Shown here: positions 45,703-54,335 of the stretch, in pieces | Numbering within the stretch: the first letter of the stretch is position 1 | How the letters are laid out: each line of letters starts with the position of its first letter | Assembly: GCA_001580565.1 (NCBI GenBank) | Contig: LRBF01000131.1 | Location: 124,001-188,000 of the forward strand | Length of the DNA stretch: 64,000 nucleotides | From: Caballeronia megalochromosomata | Lineage (GTDB): Bacteria; Pseudomonadota; Gammaproteobacteria; Burkholderiales; Burkholderiaceae | Direction of reading: 5' to 3' | Position numbers and translations under genes: made by a program | The notes under the pieces: model-generated | Told to the model about the DNA's origin: nothing | Seen by the model: only the letters and a program-made list of their open reading frames with translations | Databases searched by the model: none

Positions 45703-46014
45703 GGCTCTCCTGAGAATGAAACGCTGCTTAAGACGAAGCACCCCGGAGCATTGAGCGCTCGGCACATGCGCCGTCGTAAGCTGTCGGCTAGCGTAGCAAC
45801 GGTTGGTGCAATACGCAATCGGAAGACACCTTAAAATAAGTTACTTTCTGCATTTGGTCAGGGAGGGCCTCACGTTGGCGAATGCCCAGTTCAGAAGCAG
45901 AGGTCGCTGTCAGAAGCGGAAGCTCTCTTTCAGCTGTTCGCAGGAGCAAGAGAGACTACCGCCGGTCCGATAAGGTTCTTAAGTCAGGATTCCGCCGGCG
46001 CGCAACGTCAGCTT

Positions 46015-46518
46015 TCAATTCGATGATTGCGCGAACGGATTGATAGGGCGCACGCTGCCCCTATCTTTTACTAGCTCGAGCATTTGTACCCTCGCCCAGT
46101 CCGTCACGATGGCCTCCAATCCACGGACGACATCCGCTTCCATGGCGCGCAGCCCCGCGTCTCCTCTGAAACTTGTGCTGAACGCGGCGTGCCATCGATA
46201 TTGGAAATAACCGGAGACCTGTTGAACGCGCTCGAGCGAACCCGAATCCGTGAAGACGACGGAATGAGGGGAGAACACATCGTAGAAGATCACGTTCGGT
46301 TGGTCGGTTTGAACCGCGACGCTGGGCTCTTCGCTAACCAGCAACGACGCAACGAGCTGTATTGAGCCCTTCATGCCCTTCGGCGTCTTGAAGACCCAAA
46401 TCCGCTTAGGCAAGCGCTGTGAGAGTTCGACGATCCTCGGGCTACCGGAGCCAATCAAGCCGATCGAGCCGGCCTTGATGTTCTGCTCGAAACTCTGCGC
46501 GTGATAGAAAATGTCCAT
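46015..46518 (-). CDS. Hypothetical cytoplasmic protein
   Basis: 167 residues with a balanced composition: MDIFYHAQSFEQNIKAGSIG, KRIWVFKTPKGMKGSIQLVA, QTDQPNVIFYDVFSPHSVVF, and GYFQYRWHAAFSTSFRG. No signal peptide or membrane helix. Mixed alpha/beta, probably enzyme or binding protein. I do not recognise the family. It stands alone between the HU and H-NS genes in a region otherwise poor in host genes. Intact. Confidence 0.6.
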   Translation of the reverse strand: MDIFYHAQSFEQNIKAGSIGLIGSGSPRIVELSQRLPKRIWVFKTPKGMKGSIQLVASLLVSEEPSVAVQTDQPNVIFYDVFSPHSVVFTDSGSLERVQQVSGYFQYRWHAAFSTSFRGDAGLRAMEADVVRGLEAIVTDWARVQMLELVKDRGSVRPINPFAQSSN

Positions 46519-47200
46519 TTGCTGCTCGTAACCTCATCTCTTTTGCAACGCCACGCGATCGCTATGATATCAATTTCGTCTTCAGACGTCGGTGAAGAGT
46601 CCAAGTGATCAGGCTCGCCAGTGGCGCCGTTTCTGGCGACTGAGCGCTCAGAGATTCGCGCGCCGTCTGAAAGTTCCACTGAGCTCTGCTTTTGTGATCG
46701 GTGAGTTGCTCCCCGAAACCGGCGTCGAAATCGCCCATCCTTGGCCGGGCGTGAGCAAAATACGCCGCCGCGGAAGTCTGACTTTTTTTCCGTAGCGCAC
46801 GTAGTCAACATAGCCCCCTAGCCGGTTCGTAGCGCCGGAAAGCGAAAAGCACTCCGGAGCCGTCTTGGCAGGCAACGGCCAAACCTACTCATCGGGCTTG
46901 CGGACCTTGAACGTCACTCCGTTCTCCGTCAGCTTCGGCGTTCGTCGCACACTACCTGATTTGGGTCGGCGAGTAGCCGACGCATGAACGACAGCGTTCG
47001 ACCCAGTTATTATCGCCGGGCGTGTCCTCGCCCGCGTCACTACCGCCGATATGGATGTCTGAGAAGTCGGGGAACCGGCGGCGCCCCGGACTCCATTAGT
47101 CGACTACGACGTTACCTATACAAATCCGTCGGCCCACGCGTAATCCGTCACACGCAAAATTCGATCGCCGCGCGATTGCAATGCGGCGATCAGGGTCCAC
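46519..47200. other. Stretch without a firm gene
   Basis: A GTG-started plus-strand frame at 46592-46795 (VPLSSAFVIGELLPETGVEI, AHPWPGVSKIRRRG) and a minus-strand tail near 46889 (RRTPKLTENGVTFKVRKPDE) could be remnants, but neither has a ribosome site plus a known family. Confidence 0.3.
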
Positions 47201-48091
47201 TTATTCGCTATCGGAATTTGCCGCTTCGATGGCACCATCCTGCGCTGACGACTCCACCGTCGGCGTTACGCTTTTTGATTCCCCGCGAGATTTCCGCGCC
47301 GGACGCGCACCCCTCGAACGTACAGGTTTGGTCGCGGCGCCCTTCTTAGCTGCCGTGCCCTTTTTTGCGGTGGTCGCCTTCTTCGCCGCGGTCGTCGCCT
47401 TTTTCGCTGCCGTAGACTTCTTCGCTGCCGTAGACTTCTTGGCTGCAGTCGGCTTCATCGCAACACCTTTCTTAGCAGCCGGCTTTGGCTCCTTCGTCGA
47501 CGTCACTGCGTCGATTTCTGCCTTTTTCGCAGCAGCACCCTTCTTGGCAACCGATTTCGTTGCTTTACCGCCCTCGCCTCCAGTGCCGCTGCCTTCAATC
47601 AGAAACGCGCTACGATCCATGGCCGTTGCGATCCAGCCCGGCGCGCGTCCGAATCCACTCCACGTAAGTCCGGAAACCGGATCACGGTACAGCGCGGGTT
47701 GAGGACCCTTGCGCGTCGCCTTCTTGCGCGTCGCCTTCTTGTGCGCCGCCGGCACTGGCGCGCGCGTCGTGGACTCAACGCCATCCGCTACGAGGAAGGC
47801 ATCCCGATTACGAGCGTTGGCGATCCATGCCGGCGCGCTGCCTCGCCCACTCCACGTGGCGCCTGTCTTCGGATCGGCGTACTTGGCTGAAGTCGATTTT
47901 TGCGAGGTTTTGACTTGGGCCTTCGCTGAAGCCTTGCCCGTGGATGCGGCGACATCCTCGACTGTGATTTCATACTGAGCCATCAGATCCCGAATCTGCT
48001 TGATCACTCCGCCGGTCTTCTTGAGCTTTATCGCTTGCGCCTGCGCTTCGAGTTTTTTGATACGAGCTTGAATTGCTTCCAAAGTGGCCAT
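47201..48091 (-). CDS. H-NS-family protein with two DNA-binding motifs and a histone H1-like tail
   Basis: 296 residues. An N-terminal coiled-coil oligomerisation part (ARIKKLEAQAQAIKLKKTGG to MAQYEITVEDVAA) is followed by an H-NS DNA-binding motif at 71-100 (YADPKTGATWSGRGSAPAWI), a second one at 135-164 (YRDPVSGLTWSGFGRAPGWI), and a long Lys/Ala tail (KKGAAAKKAEIDA, AKKSTAAKKSTAAKKATTAA). Ordinary H-NS has about 100-135 residues and one motif. It should coat and silence AT-rich foreign DNA in the nucleoid. The repeats in the tail may be unstable in length. Intact. Confidence 0.92.
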   Translation of the reverse strand: MATLEAIQARIKKLEAQAQAIKLKKTGGVIKQIRDLMAQYEITVEDVAASTGKASAKAQVKTSQKSTSAKYADPKTGATWSGRGSAPAWIANARNRDAFLVADGVESTTRAPVPAAHKKATRKKATRKGPQPALYRDPVSGLTWSGFGRAPGWIATAMDRSAFLIEGSGTGGEGGKATKSVAKKGAAAKKAEIDAVTSTKEPKPAAKKGVAMKPTAAKKSTAAKKSTAAKKATTAAKKATTAKKGTAAKKGAATKPVRSRGARPARKSRGESKSVTPTVESSAQDGAIEAANSDSE

Positions 48092-48339
48092 GTGGTCCTC
48101 CTCGTTTGAAAAGTGTCCGCACTATGCCACGGATGCAATTGAACAAGCTAGCGCGGTCGGAACATGCAGCAAAAGAACTATGCGACTTGACATACGCGTA
48201 GACACGAAACGTTTACAGATTGTTTCTAAACGCTGTGTGGAAGACCGCTCTCGAAGGGTCTTTTCTTGGTAGCGGGTGTTGGCGAAGCGAGAGCTTCGCG
48301 TTAGATTGGAGGACAGCGCAATTCAGTATATCGATTTTT

Positions 48340-49266
48340 ATGCAGACCGATTTGTGGCTTTCTGATCCTGAGGCAGCCTATTCTCAGTGGCAGCGCGAGG
48401 AAGCGACTGGTGCCGATCGCCGCGCGTTTTCTGATCAATCAATCGTCCAGCACTGCTCCATGTTTTCGCGATTCAATGACTATTTGTCAGCGCGTCGCCA
48501 TAGCGTGGTCAGCTTTGGTTCCGACCAGATACAAGGCTTTTTCGACGAACTGGAGCACGACTGTCAGCCAGGGACCACGACGCGACTTCGCTATCTCAAA
48601 CTCGTCGATCGGTTTTCGCGACACCTCGTGGCGATCAGTCTGCGTACGGAAAATCCCGCTGCAGAGATGCTCGCTCGTGAGCACTGGCCGGAGGACGAAC
48701 CGACGCCGATCTATCTGTCGGAATGGGATGACAAGCGGCTACAGGCCGTATGCGTCTCAGCAAGTTGCGAATCCGAGAAGGAGTTGCGGAATACTGCGAT
48801 CGTCGCCCTCTTTCTAAGCAGCGGCATCACCGCTGCCGAATTGAGCCTGCTTCGTGTGCAAGATCTTGAGCCAGATGGGAATCGGCCCAGCGTCGTGGTA
48901 GAAAAGCACAGCCCACGTCTTGCACGACGCGTTCCTGTCGACGGCTTTGCGCTCGACGCCCTGCGTGCTTATCACGACGCCCGGGTCGAGTTGACTTGTC
49001 CGACCGATTGGCTTTTCGTGGCGACCAGCGGCGGCAAGCCCATGAAGCCGGACACACTGCTGAAGTGCGTTCGCGCCGCCCTACAACGAGCGGGGTTGTC
49101 CGCGGCGGACGAAAGTCCTCGGCTCCTCCGGAACACCTATGGTCGACGGCATATCGCGGCCGGGAAGACCAACGAGCAAGTCAGCAACCTGCTTGGACTA
49201 TCAAGCCACCGCACGGCGACGCGCCTACGTCAGACACTGGAATGTTCCCCGTCAATCGAAGTGTGA
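48340..49266 (+). CDS. Tyrosine recombinase-like protein lacking key catalytic residues
   Basis: 308 residues from ATG 48340 (MQTDLWLSDPEAAYSQWQRE). The core-binding domain (RFNDYLSARRHSVVSFGSDQ, LKLVDRFSRHLVAI) and catalytic fold are clear, but SSGITAAELSLLRVQDL has Thr/Ala where Arg I should be, PRLLRNTYGRRHIAAGK keeps only part of H-x-x-R, LGLSSHRTATRLRQTLE has Leu for the late His, and no nucleophile Tyr follows. It therefore probably binds DNA without strand cleavage. Such copies may act as DNA-bridging or regulatory proteins. The frame is intact, which argues against simple decay. A GGAG-like site upstream is weak. Confidence 0.75.
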   Translation: MQTDLWLSDPEAAYSQWQREEATGADRRAFSDQSIVQHCSMFSRFNDYLSARRHSVVSFGSDQIQGFFDELEHDCQPGTTTRLRYLKLVDRFSRHLVAISLRTENPAAEMLAREHWPEDEPTPIYLSEWDDKRLQAVCVSASCESEKELRNTAIVALFLSSGITAAELSLLRVQDLEPDGNRPSVVVEKHSPRLARRVPVDGFALDALRAYHDARVELTCPTDWLFVATSGGKPMKPDTLLKCVRAALQRAGLSAADESPRLLRNTYGRRHIAAGKTNEQVSNLLGLSSHRTATRLRQTLECSPSIEV

Positions 49267-49389
49267 CCGTGAAGGAGGGAACTGCCTCCCTATCATGAAT
49301 CCAGCGCGACAAGCGCGGTCCATCTGAAAGTCTCATCGACATTGATAGCGACGTCCTCGAGCGCATAGAGGCGCTCAAGACACCGCGAT

Positions 49390-49785
49390 CTAGTCGCACA
49401 GCGCAGGTTCAGGCTCGTCAGGTTCGTCGCGGCGGGGTGCAACCTTCAGCCCGGCAAGCGCGCTTTGCCTTAAGCCTTGCTCGACGAGTAACAGGCGTAT
49501 TTTCTCCATCGCGACCAGCTGACCCAAGTCCTCATCAGCCCACACCTTTTGGATCGAAGAAAAGTACGCTTCAATCTCTTCCATGACCTGATGCGCCTGA
49601 GCTAGTTCCAATAACAGCCTTTGAATGTCCCGATGTCCGCGATATTTGACCCAAAGTGCACGCCTCTCGTCCACGCCGACGGGCTCAAAGCGCGGCAGTT
49701 GGCGTGCCATTTCCGCGCGACGCTCTTTCCAACGACTCGGTCCGATACATGATTTCCCCCTGTCTGTTTTGTCATTGCAAGCCAT
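49390..49785 (-). CDS. Hypothetical protein
   Basis: 131 residues from ATG 49785 (MACNDKTDRGKSCIGPSRWK). A charged helical body: RRALWVKYRGHRDIQRLLLE, EEIEAYFSSIQKVWADEDLG, and an acidic end DEPDEPEPALCD. No membrane segment or known domain. Intact; function unknown. Typical of plasmid-like accessory DNA. Confidence 0.55.
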   Translation of the reverse strand: MACNDKTDRGKSCIGPSRWKERRAEMARQLPRFEPVGVDERRALWVKYRGHRDIQRLLLELAQAHQVMEEIEAYFSSIQKVWADEDLGQLVAMEKIRLLLVEQGLRQSALAGLKVAPRRDEPDEPEPALCD

Positions 49786-49971
49786 CGTATCGAGAACTGA
49801 GACAGATCGCGTCCGCTTTGCCAAATTCATAGGTACGCCGTCGTTCGTGTCGACAGTGAGACGGACCGCCGGCGACGCTCCGAGTGCGCTTGACTTTGCC
49901 GCCCCATGAATAGGCTAGGAGATAAGCCCTTCAAACGGCGCGGGTGTTACGACCATCTCTTTCAGGCGACC

Positions 49972-50301
49972 ATGACTTACACCATCGACCCCCTTAGCAT
50001 CGAATTCACCGAAACCCGCCGCGGCGTCAACGCGACGGCCAAGATCTTCCGCGAAGGACAACGCATCGGCACGATCAATGACTTCGCCGAGCGCATCGTC
50101 ACCGACGTCTTCTTCAACACCGAGCAAGAGCGCTCGGCGTTCTCGGCCGAAGCACGACAGATATTGGTGAGCGTTTTCGGGAAGGCCGATCACAGCGACA
50201 GCGCGTACATCTCCGAGTACGCGCGCCAGCTCCTCGAGCAAGCAGAGCAGCAGCTGTTGGCGCAGTCGCAAGACGATCAGGTCTCGGACGCCGATCAATG
50301 A
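49972..50301 (+). CDS. Hypothetical protein, first gene of a coupled pair
   Basis: 109 residues from ATG 49972: MTYTIDPLSIEFTETRRGVN, RIGTINDFAERIVTDVFFNT, then a helical end LLEQAEQQLLAQSQDDQ. Its stop overlaps the start of the next gene as ATGA. Beta-rich N-terminus, no known domain. Intact. Confidence 0.6.
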   Translation: MTYTIDPLSIEFTETRRGVNATAKIFREGQRIGTINDFAERIVTDVFFNTEQERSAFSAEARQILVSVFGKADHSDSAYISEYARQLLEQAEQQLLAQSQDDQVSDADQ

Positions 50302-50678
50302 GCGGGCCATATGCAGTAGGAGACTGGGAATCAGTCTGGGCCTGCGAGCCCTATCTCACCCACCGGCTCGTGCTTGATCTGACGTCAAAACACGTGATTG
50401 CGGGACAAGACCGATATCGCAGACGCCGAAGTCATATGAGCGTCGACGACTGCGTCTATCTCAAGCAGATTCTCGACGAAACCTTTGACGACATTTGGGC
50501 GTCGCCCGCTGAATACGGATTCAAAATCGTGCACGAGATTCCCCCATGGGCGCTGGAGGCGTGGCCTTGGCCGCGCCCATTGACCGGCGAGGATGAGGAA
50601 GTCGACGACCAGTCTTTCAATGAACCTGTGTGTATTGACGAGCACGGCTGCCGTTTCCCCCTGCCGCGCGAAAAGTAA
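50298..50678 (+). CDS. Hypothetical protein, second gene of the coupled pair
   Basis: 126 residues, starting at ATG 50298 inside the previous stop. MSGPYAVGDWESVWACEPYL, SVDDCVYLKQILDETFDDIW, and IPPWALEAWPWPRPLTGEDE, rich in Trp and acidic residues. Function unknown; the overlap with the upstream gene implies they act together. Confidence 0.6.
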   Translation: MSGPYAVGDWESVWACEPYLTHRLVLDLTSKHVIAGQDRYRRRRSHMSVDDCVYLKQILDETFDDIWASPAEYGFKIVHEIPPWALEAWPWPRPLTGEDEEVDDQSFNEPVCIDEHGCRFPLPREK

Positions 50679-50698
50679 CTTCGCGAACACTGCCGAAC

Positions 50699-51142
50699 TT
50701 AACCCTGCAAGCGAACCGACGCTACCATTCGGTCGAGTCGCTCGGTCGCCACCACGATGTGGCCGAAGCGCACTTCTCGCAACTGTCGATCATGTTCGTT
50801 GACAACTGTGGTGAGCGACTCGACGAGCCACTCGCCGAAATCCCACTCGCCGCTCTTTTTTCCAACATCGAGAATCACAAGCACCGCCTCTTCCACCTGA
50901 CGGACGAAAGACAAGTCAAGCAGCCCGTGCCCAGATTCGGTCAAGAAACTTGTGAGTAGGACAGTCTGGGCGAGGATGATCGCTTCTTGTCGCGCAGCGC
51001 GTTGCCCGCGTACGGCTTCGAGCGCGAGGCGCGACTGAAGACACAAGGCGTCCGCGTCCTCCCGAGGCATCGGAAGGAGAAACCTCTTTGACTGCGAACG
51101 CCCCGGCTTCTTGGGCGACTTCCTCTTTTTGGAGACAGGCAT
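50699..51142 (-). CDS. Hypothetical protein with a basic start
   Basis: 147 residues from ATG 51142. MPVSKKRKSPKKPGRSQSKR is strongly basic; the body is helical (DALCLQSRLALEAVRGQRAA, LSFVRQVEEAVLVILDVGKK, EWLVESLTTVVNEHDRQLRE). A second start at about 51067 (MPREDADAL) would drop the basic arm. No domain recognised. It follows the membrane protein gene on the same strand and may share its transcript. Confidence 0.6.
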   Translation of the reverse strand: MPVSKKRKSPKKPGRSQSKRFLLPMPREDADALCLQSRLALEAVRGQRAARQEAIILAQTVLLTSFLTESGHGLLDLSFVRQVEEAVLVILDVGKKSGEWDFGEWLVESLTTVVNEHDRQLREVRFGHIVVATERLDRMVASVRLQG

Positions 51143-51177
51143 GACGGCGAAATCTCTGTCGTTGACAGCCCTGCCTA

Positions 51178-51867
51178 TTAAGCGATGCGAGGGTTTCCTG
51201 GCTCCGAGCCGAACAACGTGGCCGACTCTCCGGTGAAGACGGCCACGCTGGTGCGCTGCATCTCGCGTTTTTCTTCGGCACGAGTGATCAACATCAACAG
51301 CTCGCGGCTCAGATCGGCATCCTTCGCGCCCGGCCGCCAGGGCACACAACCGTGTTTCTTTCGCGTTTCGCGAGCCAGCGTCAGCGCATCCCTTGCCGCT
51401 TTCGCGCTCTCGAAACTTACCTCATCGCAAAATGCGACAGGATCGCGAAACGCCGAGAACGAGGTAAGGTCTTCGCGGCCGGCGTGAATCCTGGCTGGAA
51501 AGTCACGCAAGTCGGACACGACGCGGTGGCTGAGTCGCCGCCACTGGACCTTCTCAGGGTAGACAAACGCCGGCAGCATGGCACTTCCCGCAGCTTCGCG
51601 ATTTCCAGAACGGGTGGTTTCGTCGCGGGCCCACTCCGCACGGTGCATCATGGCCCGGCACACTCGTGCGTACCCTTCGAGCGATATCGCAACCTCCAGA
51701 GCCGCGTCGCGTCGTTCGCGTCGAGCGGTAATGCGTTCCTTCAATCCTTGCATCGCAAGCACGACGATCGCGCTAATGGCGCTCGATGTGCCAGCGATCG
51801 CGAGCCAGTTGGGCCATTGAACCTGCGTCCAAAGAGCTGACACATGCTGCCATTGTGCTTGCCACAT
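51178..51867 (-). CDS. Membrane-anchored hypothetical protein
   Basis: 229 residues. One N-terminal helix (WLAIAGTSSAISAIVVLAMQ) with a short outside end, then a basic helical cytoplasmic domain (RRERRDAALEVAISLEGYAR, VQWRRLSHRVVSDLRDFPAR, ESAKAARDALTLARETRKKH). I recognise the type as common in Burkholderia but know no function. Intact. Confidence 0.65.
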   Translation of the reverse strand: MWQAQWQHVSALWTQVQWPNWLAIAGTSSAISAIVVLAMQGLKERITARRERRDAALEVAISLEGYARVCRAMMHRAEWARDETTRSGNREAAGSAMLPAFVYPEKVQWRRLSHRVVSDLRDFPARIHAGREDLTSFSAFRDPVAFCDEVSFESAKAARDALTLARETRKKHGCVPWRPGAKDADLSRELLMLITRAEEKREMQRTSVAVFTGESATLFGSEPGNPRIA

Positions 51868-52102
51868 AGCGTGTCCTCAGAGCTTTGAAGCAGCAAGTAT
51901 AGAAAATTCCGCTCGTTTTTCTAATACTGGGGAATGTCCGACTGCCCAATATGATGAATACGCGACCGTGGGTGCCTGCCAGAACCACGCCGTCATTGGA
52001 GAATGAAATTAAGTGCCCATTCAAGAGAGGCGTCTTCACATTCAGTTAATTTTTTCGAGCTATTCTGGCTTCACTCGCTCGACATAAAAGGGGACATGAA
52101 CG

Positions 52103-52330
52103 ATGATTTTCTATCATCACGGTGCGGCCATTCAGCCATCCGTCACACGCGTCGGCCGCGCGTTCGTTGCCCGCGCATCGATTCTCGAAGAGGACGGTGA
52201 AGCGACCTCGCTGGGCGATCTTGGCGTGTTCGCGAGCAAAGACGGTGCATATCAATTCGCCATTCGCTGCGCGTTTGCTTTCGTCGATGGGCAAACCCTG
52301 CCACTCCCACCTTTCAAAGTACAGCACTGA
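52103..52330 (+). CDS. Small conserved protein, paralogue of the one at 18967
   Basis: 75 residues: MIFYHHGAAIQPSVTRVGRA, ILEEDGEATSLGDLGVFASK, FVDGQTLPLPPFKVQH. AAAAGGGG stands ten bases before the ATG, a good ribosome site. It matches the minus-strand protein at 18967-19194 along the full length. Function unknown. Confidence 0.75.
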   Translation: MIFYHHGAAIQPSVTRVGRAFVARASILEEDGEATSLGDLGVFASKDGAYQFAIRCAFAFVDGQTLPLPPFKVQH

Positions 52331-52520
52331 CGGTGTAAGGCAGCGTGATTGAAACGATCGAAATGAGAACGCCGTAACGTTAAAGCGCACTTTTTGTCGC
52401 AAAGTTTCGATGATTCTCCCGTTCTCGCTTTCTATCGACCATGAGACGGTTGGGATCCCGTCTGCCCCGATGACGCGAAACGCTCCCGGTTCGCAAGCCA
52501 TCAAATTGGGCTGCCAAATG

Positions 52521-53480
52521 TCATGCGGCGAGTCGGTGTTCGTAGTACGGGCGATCGCGATCATCCAAGATTCCGTACAGCGCATCGAGATCCGACGGAT
52601 CGGGATTCAACCATGCCTCGACGTTCTCGGGCTTGATGGGCACGATGCAGCGATCATGTCCTGCTGCGACGACTTCGGGCGGCGGATCATCCGTGATGGC
52701 CGCAAACGACAGCAGGTCGGGTTGATCTTTGGATGTCCAGCGCGACCACAAGCACGCGATCAGCATGTCACCGCCTGAATCCGGCGTGAACTCGAGCACC
52801 ACGTTTTCATCCTTCTCGCCTTCTGCGAGCGAGCGCCCCTCCATCCGCGCACGGCTGACGTTCTCGTAAAATCGATTCACGATCATCACGCCGTGTGAAT
52901 GCCCAAACAGTGGTCGCCAGAAGCCTTCCAGTGAATCGCGACGGCTGTTATATGTGCCTGGGAAGCGCGTGTCGTAGTTCGCAGGCTTACCCGCGATGCG
53001 GCACTGATACCGCATCGGCTTCACAACGTACTGTCCGTTCTCGACGACGAGCACCGGCGCGTAATGGCCCGGAAAAATCCGTGAGTCACGGTCCTTGGGC
53101 GTCGTGCGACGCAAATCGTCGAGCCGACGCAGATTCGAATCGATCTTGTCGGTCGCAATGCGCCGACTATCGGTTGCGGCCTTTGTCGCTTTCGTTTGCA
53201 ACGCCCGCTCGGCATCGGCCAGGCGGGTGCGCTGCTTGAAGAGATCCTGCTCGAGCGCGGTTACCTGTTCGATGTTGAACCGATCAATGAATTCCTTGAT
53301 CTGACGCTCGTCGTCGCTTTGCGGTTCACGGAAAGCGTCTTCCATCCCCTTCGGAATCTTCGCCTTGCTGCCTTCGGCGCGTTCCCAGAACAGGCGCGCG
53401 AATTCACGAATGTCCATCTGCGCGCCGAACATCTTCACGTATCGCCGATAGTCAGCCTGGATTTGCGCCGAGTAGCACAC
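52521..53480 (-). CDS. SRAP-family protein (YedK/HMCES), abasic-site shield
   Basis: 319 residues beginning MCYSAQIQADYRRY; Cys2, exposed after Met removal, forms the thiazolidine cross-link with abasic sites in single-stranded DNA. Other family parts: RFPGTYNSRRDSLEGFWRPL, FGHSHGVMIVNRFYE, SFAAITDDPPPEVVAAGHDR (late His) and PIKPENVEAWLNPDP. Residues about 40-135 form a charged helical insert (TALEQDLFKQRTRLADAERA) absent from the 222-residue E. coli protein. It sits just outside the SOS mutagenesis operon, which suits its role in damage tolerance. Intact. Confidence 0.9.
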   Translation of the reverse strand: MCYSAQIQADYRRYVKMFGAQMDIREFARLFWERAEGSKAKIPKGMEDAFREPQSDDERQIKEFIDRFNIEQVTALEQDLFKQRTRLADAERALQTKATKAATDSRRIATDKIDSNLRRLDDLRRTTPKDRDSRIFPGHYAPVLVVENGQYVVKPMRYQCRIAGKPANYDTRFPGTYNSRRDSLEGFWRPLFGHSHGVMIVNRFYENVSRARMEGRSLAEGEKDENVVLEFTPDSGGDMLIACLWSRWTSKDQPDLLSFAAITDDPPPEVVAAGHDRCIVPIKPENVEAWLNPDPSDLDALYGILDDRDRPYYEHRLAA

Positions 53481-53506
53481 TGCCGCCCCCTTCGATGTCG
53501 ATTCAG

Positions 53507-53863
53507 TTAGCTTGCCGTACCCGTTGCCTCGCGGTACAGTCTCATCATCTTTTGGACCACCGTGCTCGCATGGTTCAGCCCCATGTCGCCGGTGAAGAGC
53601 GCCTGCACGTCTGACTGGCGCACGGCGATGCCAGCCCCTTTCAGATCACGTCGAGCGATTTTGAAGGCCAGTTGGCCGATGCGGATGCGCTCGAGCCAGT
53701 GCATCGTGACTAGGTTACGCTTGAGCCAGATGCGGCAGCTCTCCACGACGTGGTCCACGCGCCATTCTTGGGTCAGCGCGTAGGAAGCGGCAACGGTCGC
53801 CACCAGAAAGCAGAGTAAATCCGCTCGGGCGCCTGTCAGTTCGTCAATATCGGGTTTGCTCAT
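53507..53863 (-). CDS. Hypothetical protein
   Basis: 118 residues from ATG 53863: MSKPDIDELTGARADLLCFL, QEWRVDHVVESCRIWLKRNL, and VRQSDVQALFTGDMGLNHAS. Helical, with basic stretches; no membrane helix of full length. It lies between the SRAP gene and the gene at 53937, all on one strand, so they may be an operon divergent from imuA. Function unknown. Confidence 0.6.
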   Translation of the reverse strand: MSKPDIDELTGARADLLCFLVATVAASYALTQEWRVDHVVESCRIWLKRNLVTMHWLERIRIGQLAFKIARRDLKGAGIAVRQSDVQALFTGDMGLNHASTVVQKMMRLYREATGTAS

Positions 53864-53936
53864 CTTATTTCCTGTTCCCAACATACTAACCACTTAATTG
53901 CCAACTACCTGCAGGTGCGGACGGGCTCCGGGACTT

Positions 53937-54203
53937 TCAACGGCAGATCGACCGCCAGTCGCTCCAGCGCAGTCCCATCCCGACGCACGAACCATCGCAC
54001 CCCGCGCAGTAATGGCGATTGCGCACGCTGTCGTCGACCTGCCAGCGGTTGAAATCATCCACCGACTTCGTCCCGACTGTCCGGCCATTCTCCTTGGCGA
54101 AGAATGTCGGCTCGCCCGCTTTGCCACGGGCGACAGCTTCGTCGATCGTCGCGTCGCCGAATGCCTCGCGCAGCTTGACGACGAAGTCGGCGAACTCGGG
54201 CAT
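53937..54203 (-). CDS. Hypothetical protein with a cysteine cluster near its end
   Basis: About 88 residues from ATG 54203: MPEFADFVVKLREAFGDATI, DEAVARGKAGEPTFFAKENG, SVRNRHYCAGCDGSCVG. C-x-x-C-x-x-x-C suggests a metal site. The last 15 codons may be shifted: the other frame reads DGTALERLAVDLPLKVPEPV and ends at 53930 region. It is divergent from imuA, with the SOS box about 95 bases upstream of its start. Confidence 0.5.
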   Translation of the reverse strand: MPEFADFVVKLREAFGDATIDEAVARGKAGEPTFFAKENGRTVGTKSVDDFNRWQVDDSVRNRHYCAGCDGSCVGMGLRWSDWRSICR

Positions 54204-54296
54204 TGGATGTCTCGGGTGCAAGCATATTGGTCAGGTTTGTCTGCGGCCAGTTAAAAGTGCGCAACGCACTGCTTCGATTTTTGAGCTAAGATACCA

Positions 54297-54312
54297 CTGT
54301 ATATTTATACAG
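54297..54312. promoter_or_regulatory. LexA (SOS) box CTGTATATTTATACAG
   Basis: A perfect CTGT-N8-ACAG palindrome with an AT-only core, the proteobacterial LexA consensus. It lies 24 bases before the imuA start, over the expected promoter, so LexA should repress imuA-imuB-dnaE2 until DNA damage. Confidence 0.9.
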
Positions 54313-54335
54313 TATTCTTGCCAGCCCCTTTTACC

